Below are positions 57,070-64,000 of a stretch of 64,000 bases of DNA, piece by piece. The position numbers were made by a program, and so were the translations under genes. The DNA is taken from the NCBI RefSeq assembly GCF_902806685.2, contig NC_048541.1:4461465-4525464 (forward strand), written 5' to 3'. A model generated the notes under the pieces. That model searched no databases. It was not told the DNA's origin and worked only from the letters and a program-made list of their open reading frames with translations. The DNA is from Maniola hyperantus (lineage: Eukaryota; Arthropoda; Insecta; Lepidoptera; Nymphalidae). Position 1 is the stretch's first letter, and every line of letters starts with the position of its first letter.

Positions 57070-57295
57070 CGGTAAAAAACCGGCCAAGTGCGATACAGAC
57101 TCGCGCACCGAGGGTACCGTACTACAGTTGTATTTTTTCGACATTTTGCACGATAAATCAAAAACTATTATGCACAAAAATTTATAAAAATTTGTTTTAG
57201 AATGTACAGGTAAAGCCCTTTCCTATGATACCCTACTTGGTATAGTTATCTTACTTTAAAAATTGAAAAAAACTAATTATTTTTTCAAGAATTAA
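57070..57295 (+). repeat. CGAGTC-palindrome repeat, type B, 5' part
   Basis: TAAAAAACCGGCCAAGTGCG with a mutated palindrome (GCGATACAGACTCGC), then GCACGATAAATCAAAAAC. Confidence 0.8.
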
Positions 57296-58082
57296 AAGTT
57301 AACAGAAAATCTGTGTTACAACTTACAAATAGGTGTTAGCAGATTTTCTGTGTTTAATGCAACAATATGACCCCAATTGGTTATTTGCTTAACAAGTACT
57401 TAATAAAATAGTCATCTCAAAATGTGTACCTATATAATATAAAGTCAGCAATCAAAATTAATTTTAGAAGACTAACTAAATTCTAAATACTTACCTATGC
57501 TAGCGAGCAATATTTACAGGTCGTATATCATATAATATTAAGTACGAAATTTATAGCATTCATAACCATAAATAAGCTTGTATAGAGGTACCTATTCTTG
57601 AGAAACAGGAAATCCTATAAAATCAACTGAGTTGATGGGTTTCTCAGAAGTTCACTGCGCCTTCGTACATTTTAATTTCAGAAAATGTTTTTTCTTTGTT
57701 TTTCTTTTATGATTTTTGAACTTTTTTGAAAGGATTGACTTTCACAATATGCCAATAGGTTTTTAAAAGGTCACTGTGAAAATTGTTGACCTTTATACTA
57801 AAATATCGATATTCAGCTGTATCGTTTCATAAATACAAAACGTTGTTTGTTTGCTCTAAATCGATTCATTTGAATCCATCTATTGTTTACTCTCAAACCA
57901 ATTTTCAACTAACTCCACGTTTGTTGCTCTCAGACCGATGTTCAACCGATTAAATTATTTATTGTCTAACTAGCGACCACCCGCGTTTTCAGCTTTCTAG
58001 GTCCAAGGGTTTGTGCTTGGCATTGATATTATGTCAGAGAGTGAATCAGGGCTTTCTCTTTTAGTATAAGATCTAGTACGTG
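57296..58082. other. No gene recognised
   Basis: Small inverted repeat ACAGAAAATCTG/CAGATTTTCTGT around 57301-57353; otherwise nothing. Confidence 0.4.
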
Positions 58083-58290
58083 TTGTGAAGCTGAATTAGT
58101 GACAATGGGCAGGGCACATAGTTCGAAAACCCGATAGACGTCGGGGTCCCCAGGTGCTACAACGGTGAACTCGTACCGGAAAACGCAGCGTTGGAAGACG
58201 GACTAGATGGATGTCAAAGGGAGCCGCTGGATTCAAGCGGCGCAAGACCATGGCTTGTCTATCGGTTGACAGTGATGATGATGATGAGAT
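58083..58290 (+). pseudogene. RTE-like LINE 3' end with (ATG)n tail
   Basis: GACAATGGGCAGGGCACATA, CCGATAGACGTCGGGG, GGATTCAAGCGGCGCAAGAC, ending CTATCGGTTGACAGTGATGATGATGATG. Shows the RTE terminus whose tail resembles that of the tRNA-Arg SINE. Confidence 0.75.
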
Positions 58291-58308
58291 CTAATTGATC
58301 TATTACAG

Positions 58309-58484
58309 TACGCGGCAGAAAATAATGTACATCGACCTCTAGTAGGAGATAGCGGATTTGCAAAGCATTGTCTCTGTCGTTGGGACCGACAAAACGTCAT
58401 ATATGTAGGTATGAGTGACAGAGACAACGCTCTACAAATCCGCTCTCCTTCTAAAGGTCGATGTATGTTATTTTCTGCCGCGTA
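58309..58484. mobile_element. TA-flanked MITE, 172 bp
   Basis: Element 58311-58482 with TA at both sides. Ends CGCGGCAGAAAATAATGTAC and inverse of CGCGGCAGAAAATAACATAC; inner arms GACAGAGACAACGCTCTACA. Tc1/mariner-type by duplication; no transposase. Confidence 0.9.
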
Positions 58485-59336
58485 TTTGCTATTAAATCGA
58501 TTGCAAACATTTCTGAGTGAGAGTTTTGCAGAAATTGGGTTGTAGTGACATTATAGTTATCTGCGGCAGTGCTATTATTATGCAAGGTCCGCCGCGGCGC
58601 TAAACTAGTTTGCTGACTTATGTAAGTTGCGACATCCTTGCATATATCGATATGCAGGGGTGTTCGATAGACAACACATAGGTATATTGCAATAATTCAT
58701 CTAACTTGTGTTGTGCTACCAGATTTAAAGTTTTTCGCTACTCGGAGAGCATGTTAAGTCGATGTCGGCTATAATATGTAGACACTGAGGTTTAGTATTA
58801 TAATTCAATAGCTATAGATTCAATTACCTACCAGTTTACTTTTAATATTACATACACATAAATATTATAAGTAAAGTACCTACATATTATGTAAAACCTA
58901 ATACAACTTATAAGCATATTTTATTAGTGCTTAATCGAATAAAATCTGTTAAACTATTCATTACCTACATTAAACTACTGATTCATTAGTTACCTATTGT
59001 TTAATATTGCTAGCATCACTTTTATTTGCTCTCATTTATTTCGTTGACGCTAGACATTTCTTAACTGCAGTTTTGTACGAAGAGCTGTCAAAGACTTGCA
59101 TGAAAATGCATTTCACTTAGTAGGTATCTCACGATTTCATGAGTAAGTATTTCTTATTTCTATATCTATCGAAAAGCCACAGTGATCTTCTATAATACTA
59201 TGTAAGTACATAATAAGAATATCATGGATGTATTACATAAATATGTATAAGTAGTATTATAAGGGTATTATCAGAGATCAGCTGTTGAAAGACGTGTCAC
59301 CAAAGTTTGACATTGTCTCTCTCAATATAGCTTATG
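58485..59336. other. No gene recognised
   Basis: AT-rich, no domain or named repeat. Confidence 0.4.
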
Positions 59337-59496
59337 TACAGTGCGACAAGGCTATCTTGGCGCATGGCGAAAATCCGAACTAACTGTTGCCTTCAAGTGT
59401 CCCCTTTGTTCTTGTTTGAATATTCTAAACCTTGTACTCCAACAGCGCCCCCCTGTCAATGTCATTCAAATGCCAAGAGAGCCTTGTCGCACTGTA
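59337..59496. mobile_element. TA-flanked MITE, 156 bp
   Basis: Element 59339-59494. CAGTGCGACAAGGCTATCTT left and inverse of CAGTGCGACAAGGCTCTCTT right, TA duplication on each side. Confidence 0.88.
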
Positions 59497-59652
59497 TACA
59501 TCTGTAGCAACCACAGTAGTAGTGGATACCATAAAAAAATAAAAAAAAATACAGACATTTACTTTTACAACAATTTGCAATTGTCACATTGTAAAAATCA
59601 CATCTTCCATGTTAGCCCTCCTGGGCCCTATTGACTCTGTAGTCATACTTTA

Positions 59653-59671
59653 AAAAAAAAAAAAAAAAAAA
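59653..59671. repeat. Poly-A tract
   Basis: 19 A; no retroposon body recognised beside it. Confidence 0.7.
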
Positions 59672-60004
59672 ACTTTTATCTATTAAAAATTCACCAATTT
59701 TGTAACTTTCCAAACATAGTCACTGCATGAATGTAGACCTCTTACGAATTGTCTTTGGTGAATCATAGCATTATTTTGCAAACTGTTACGAATCGCTTAG
59801 GAATTTGGAGGTAGAAATAACAACAATACATACCCACTTGTGACAGTTATTTCAATAGGTACTTAATACTGAAAACTTCAGCAATAGATTCAATACGTAT
59901 ACTTATTATATGGTACATTGTGATCAGAGCAGCGTTGATCCTTATGAAATATCGCGGGTTTCCAACGTGGTTGATTTTAATATAGTTATTTAAATGCTTA
60001 CAAT

Positions 60005-60235
60005 GCTGCCTGGTCTGCTGCTGGCTTCGGCGGTGGCTAAGGACCATCTAACCGGCAAAGAGGTTCCGCCAAACGATTTAGAGTTCCGGTACAATTACGC
60101 GTAGAGACAGAAATCGGTTTGGGGTCACTTTTTGGGGTGTGAATTTAATGCAGTGAACACAGGCAGTAAAGAACATATAGGTAGGTAAGTAGGTTTCGGC
60201 CATGCCCCTTCCAGACTAGCTCGCAAGTTAGAATT
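60005..60235 (+). repeat. LINE/SINE-type repeat related to 35565-35822
   Basis: GGCTTCGGCGGTGGCTAAGG, ACCGGCAAAGAGG, AAACGATTTAGAGTTCCGGT and GCCATGCCCCTTCCAGACTA. Confidence 0.55.
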
Positions 60236-60734
60236 TACTATGATCTCACCAATACCAGTATTCTGGACTACGTATAACATTCTAAATAAATATAAGTGTG
60301 TACACTATACATATTAGGTATATATATATATTCATTTAGGTATACAACATAATACGATTGTGATTCTAATTCCTCACTTTAACTAAAGCGCCTTTTGATT
60401 TCTATTCTACAACAGTGTAGAATAGTCCCCATGGCGATTGTAATTGAAATTAGCATCACGTTCCTAAGTGTAAAAGTCGGTGTTTCCCACAAGCGGTGGC
60501 CAAGAGGCGTGGACCAAGAGGACAATACCCCCTATGTACTGGTAAGCAATACGCCGAATTTGAAAATTTTAATCATAAATAAATAAATCCTTTATTTTGC
60601 TAGAATACATGTAACAATGGTAGATAGTAATGGTAGAAATATGTATATAGGTATATATTTATATATATTTGTGTACTATTTAGTATGTAGTGTGTATGTA
60701 GTCTAATTTATAGTAATATAATATACCTAGGGCC

Positions 60735-61290
60735 ATTTTCGATTGCCGCACCAACCCGTGCTTTCGTGATTCCTTCCGTCAAAGGTTACCTGGAAGTAAG
60801 GTTGCCAGGTCGCCAAACCTAATAGCCGGACAGACCAGCCAGTTTGGCCGGACATTTGGGTAGAAAGGCCGGACACCCTACATTATTGAGGATTTTGTGT
60901 CTTAGTATTATTGACGATAAAAAAATTGTATGTCAAATCAAGCTTTTTTATTATTATTGTCATAAATCTTGTTGTCAGGCAGCACTGCCGCCTGCGGGAG
61001 CGACCGACAGTCGACTCGCCTGCGCTCGGCCACGCTCGTTAGCGAAATGTAAAAAGCCCAACAAAAGCCGGACAAGCCGGACACCGTTTATTTTGGCCGG
61101 ACACGCAATCAAAAAGCCTACCTATGTCCGGCTTTATCCGGACGTCTGGCAACCCTACCTGGAAGAGATCGCTTTAGCGATAAGGCCACCTTTGCATGCT
61201 ACAGCTATTAGATTAAAATCCTTGTATGTTTTTATTTTGTTTACTTGTGTTGTGTGCAATAAAGTATTAAGTAAATAAATAAATAAAATT
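60735..61290 (+). repeat. LINE 3' UTR split by a hAT-like insertion
   Basis: Left part TTGCCGCACCAACC...AAAGGTTACCTGGAAG joins, across the insertion, to GAGATCGCTTTAGCGATAAG, AATAAAGTATTAAGTAAATA and a poly-A. The pair forms a recognisable lepidopteran LINE terminus. Confidence 0.75.
60789..61165. mobile_element. hAT-like non-autonomous element, 361 bp, 8-bp duplication
   Basis: CCTGGAAG at 60789-60796 is repeated at 61158-61165. Between them the ends TAAGGTTGCCAGGTC and (inverse) TAGGGTTGCCAGACGTC are inverted. An 8-bp duplication and a TAGGGTTGCCAG-type end fit hAT. The interior has several CCGGACA blocks and no transposase. Confidence 0.88.
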
Positions 61291-62224
61291 TAAAAAAAAA
61301 AAGGGAAGGAAACTTTCATTGTGGAGTAGTTCCACATAAATCTATTGATTCTATAGAATTATGTTCTTTACAAACATTTCTATAATCATTTTTTGCCTGG
61401 TAGGTCTATGACATTGACGCGACGGGTCCGCATTCCGAACCTTCTATGAACACAAAAAATTATTCGTAGCCTTCGCAGGGTCTATTAGTTTAGTTATACA
61501 TGATCAAAGAATCCAGCAAAGAATCTAACAAACATTCCAATAAGGCTTTTACCAACCAATCTAAACGGCAATACAAATAAGGCAGTGGTCGTCCACCTTA
61601 GGCGTTATCAAGTGGTTTGGCTCATCGTGAAGTCCGCGGGCGTTGGCAGGGGTCGGCGACCGTGTTTGGCGGGCGTCAGCGTTTATACATTGACTTTAAC
61701 TAAATTCGCTTCGACTACTCAAACTAAGGATAAAAGATAGACTGCACCTAAACGGGGCGTCAGAATATGAAGCAGGCGCAGCAATGCCGTTTTGTTACAA
61801 ATGTTTACAATGTTTTAATTTATAATTATATTCCTATATTCAAAATTAAAACCCACAATTACAAACGCTTAGCAATCCTACAAATGACTTAAAACTTAGA
61901 GTCGCCACAAGGTCATGGTCTTAAATGGGGAATAAATTTTAAAAGACAATGTGAAAATACATTTCAGCTCTTTTCGTGACAGTTGAATCTGAGGAAGTAG
62001 TCGATTGATTTAAGTTGAAAATACGGCCCTCCGTTCACACGTCCTGTCGTTCCGATGTTTTCCGCTTGACTGCCGCACAGCCAGCTTTGAAACTGCCTAC
62101 TTTAATATTTTCAAATTATGAAAATTGGGCAGTTTCGTGACTTGGAATACACGCGGAATAATCTTGTGATGACGTCAAATTTGACTCTACTTCACCCATA
62201 CTAATCCATACTTATATACCTATT
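61291..62224. other. No gene recognised
   Basis: No domain or named repeat. Confidence 0.4.
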
Positions 62225-62486
62225 ACCCACTAATATTATAAATGCGAAAGTGTGTATGTCTGTCTGTCTGTCCGTCTGTCTGTCTGTCTATCTATCTGTC
62301 TGTCTGTCTGCTAGCTTTTCACGGCCCGTTCGTTTAACCAATTTAAACGAAATTTGGTACAGAGATAGCTTGCATCCCAGGGCAGGACATAGGCTACGTT
62401 TAATCCTGGAAAATCAAAGAGTTCCCACGGGATTTTTAAAAATCGAAACTCACGCGGATGAAGTCGCGGGCATCACCTAGTATTAT
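62225..62486 (+). mobile_element. Helitron-like subfamily I, full length
   Basis: 5' ACTAATATTATAAATGCGAA, long (TCTG)n, AACGAAATTTGGTACAGAGA, AAAGAGTTCCCACGGGATTT, 3' CACGCGGATGAAGTCGCGGG then CATCACCTAGT. Best copy of the family: 3' short hairpin followed by CTAG fits the Helitron CTRR end. Confidence 0.88.
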
Positions 62487-62971
62487 ATAAGAAAGCATGG
62501 CGTAAGTGAGATACAATTTAAATGTGATTTGTGTCTATGTTATACTTTGCTGTCTGTCACACGCTGGCTTCACTCATGTTCGCGAGATCTCCGTCTATAT
62601 TTACCTCCAGTCTTTGCTCCACTATTTGAGCGGCTCCTATTTACAATCGGCCAAGGTGAGGGTCGAGCGAATCAGAGTTAGAGACGCGCGAATTCATAGC
62701 TCGTGCTATTGACCTCGTGCTCGTATGTTTTGAAGCGTGCCTGAGATTTTTCACGTCATACTTATGGGGGAATTACATTTGGTCGTTAATCACTACCCGG
62801 ATTGACTTCACCTAACACCTTCTTTATAAGGGCAGTTTTTAGTTTATTTATGGCCCCAGGCCCATTATTGACGCCATGAACGAGCTTATTATCGTTATAA
62901 AAATTAGGTACCTACTAGTCAACCAGGTAGAACCAGTCAACTTAATTTTGCTTAGAGATTTGCTTATAACC

Positions 62972-63113
62972 GAATTACCGCTGATAGTTCTCCATAATGT
63001 TCTCCAATCCGCACTTGGCCAGCGTGATGGACCCTTGTCGTCCTGAGAGGAGAACCGTTCTCAGTAGTGAGACAACGATGGGTCGATGATGATGATAATG
63101 ATGAATTACCGCT
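62972..63113 (+). mobile_element. 5'-truncated SINE (tRNA-Arg family) with 11-bp target duplication
   Basis: GAATTACCGCT at 62972-62982 is repeated at 63103-63113. Between lie only the SINE 3' half (GATAGTTCTCCATAATGTTC, CGCACTTGGCCAGCGTG) and a (GATGAT)n tail. Confidence 0.88.
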
Positions 63114-63915
63114 ATTGTTCCTTTACATTGTTTTGTGTTTACTTGTTGTTGCATGTTAATTTGTTCTTCAATTTTTAGCTCTTACTTTGATTAATCTAAT
63201 GAATGTTATATATTTTAATGTTTTGTTTTATTATTTATTTTTTGGATATCTCTAGCAAATAGTTATATTTAGACTTTAATCAATTGTGTCAAGTTTCATT
63301 ACTCCAGGGATGGGCGATAGAATTGCGACGCAGTGTTTCCCTAATGCAGTTCTATCGATTGTGTTGTTTTTGTTTACACATATTATTTTACTGATTATTA
63401 ATTATTATAGTGGTTTTGTAAATTAATTGATTGTGTACCAAGTGATTAATAAACAAATTCTAATTCTAATTGTCAATACCCCAAATGTCATAGGTATCCG
63501 AATGCGAATTTACGATCAAGTGTGGTTCCGCCATTACATAATAATACCTATGTAGGTATTAGGTACGTTCCTATTGGGTATGTTTCAATAGTTATTTACG
63601 TTTGAAATTCCATGGGATATTTCACACAGCTTCGAATCACTCGTCTAATTAAAACTTGATGAATTTCGTAGGAATATCGTTACGATCTCTTTGATGTATG
63701 TACTTAATTAGCATTAGATTACATCATAACCCACCATAACCTACGAGTATTTAATTAGTTCTCAAAATTCCTGAAATTACACGGTAGACAAGTTTCCTAA
63801 AGCTTACTTACGGTTACGAGTAAGCGGGTGCTACGCGGCCTACGGGTAACTCCCATCCGAAAAGTTAGGATGAAAATAATAATATTATAATTAATACCTA
63901 CCATAAGCTTGGTTT
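63114..63915. other. No gene recognised
   Basis: CCAGGGATGGGCGATAG near 63306 resembles a hAT end and AATTCTAATTCTAATTG near 63457 a LINE tail; neither is secure. Confidence 0.35.
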
Positions 63916-64000
63916 TTAAGGCTCCGTACCCAAAGGGTAAAATGGTACCCTATTACTAAGACTCCGCTGGCCGTCCGTCTGTCACCAGGCTGTATATCAT
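63916..64000 (-). repeat. CGAGTC-palindrome repeat, type A, cut by window end
   Basis: AAGGCTCCGTACCCAAAGGG, CCGCTGGCCGTCCGTCTGTC and ACCAGGCTGTATATCAT are the 3' end of type A in reverse. Confidence 0.78.

Noticed and set aside
60170..60195. TAG|GTAGGTAAGT as a recursive splice site
   Set aside because: No pyrimidine tract upstream.
60844..61278. 144-codon frame
   Set aside because: It runs through the interior of the hAT-like element and into the LINE tail, crossing the insertion boundary.
62250..62480. Cys/Leu/Ser-repeat frame
   Set aside because: Translation of (TCTG)n and Helitron-like sequence.
1..64000. CRISPR array, operons, bacterial promoters or terminators
   Set aside because: No regularly spaced identical repeats with unique spacers; gene organisation and repeats are those of an insect nuclear genome.

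Overview
The window looks like a gene-poor, AT-rich stretch of a lepidopteran (butterfly or moth) nuclear genome. I recognise no host protein-coding exon, rRNA, functional tRNA or CRISPR array. Almost everything that can be identified is transposable-element sequence of kinds common in Lepidoptera: tRNA-derived SINEs, short Helitron-like elements ending in CTAG, RTE-like LINE tails, mariner/hAT-type non-autonomous elements, and two LTR retrotransposons.

Layout. 1-2.8 kb is the 3' half of a copia-class element whose polyprotein is one open frame but lacks reverse transcriptase. 3-39 kb is a mosaic of short repeats: 14 whole-window copies of a repeat with a CGAGTC palindrome (types A and B), 16 Helitron-like copies, 13 tRNA-derived SINE copies or fragments, LINE 3' ends, a deleted mariner (12.8-13.3 kb), a near-perfect 262-bp palindrome with a TTA duplication (18.8-19.1 kb) and a GC-rich TA-flanked MITE family. 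39.9-46.95 kb is a minus-strand Ty3/gypsy element (gag C-terminus, protease, RT, RNase H, integrase, polypurine tract, 3' LTR). Facing it is an inverted solo LTR; the two LTRs form 1.1-kb arms that look identical wherever I compared them. 46.9-47.6 kb is a GC-rich direct repeat pair with CRE-like sites. 47.6-64 kb is again repeat mosaic, with several MITEs whose terminal repeats and target duplications can be read directly and a hAT-like insertion in a LINE tail.

The most interesting signal is not a repeat. On the plus strand, 4,221-4,303 and 26,177-26,274 each have a long pyrimidine tract ending CAG joined directly to GTAAGT, the zero-length-exon ('ratchet point') arrangement used in recursive splicing. 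Each is followed 63 or 83 nt later by a second GTAAGT donor. With the lack of host exons, this suggests the window lies in a very long intron of a plus-strand gene that is removed stepwise. This is inference from sequence and needs RNA evidence.

A second notable point is the gypsy gag/protease boundary: an A AAA AAC heptamer sits directly before the gag stop and the protease lies in the -1 frame, the arrangement of programmed -1 frameshifting. Two other frame breaks in the same element lie inside conserved domains and are decay or base-calling errors.
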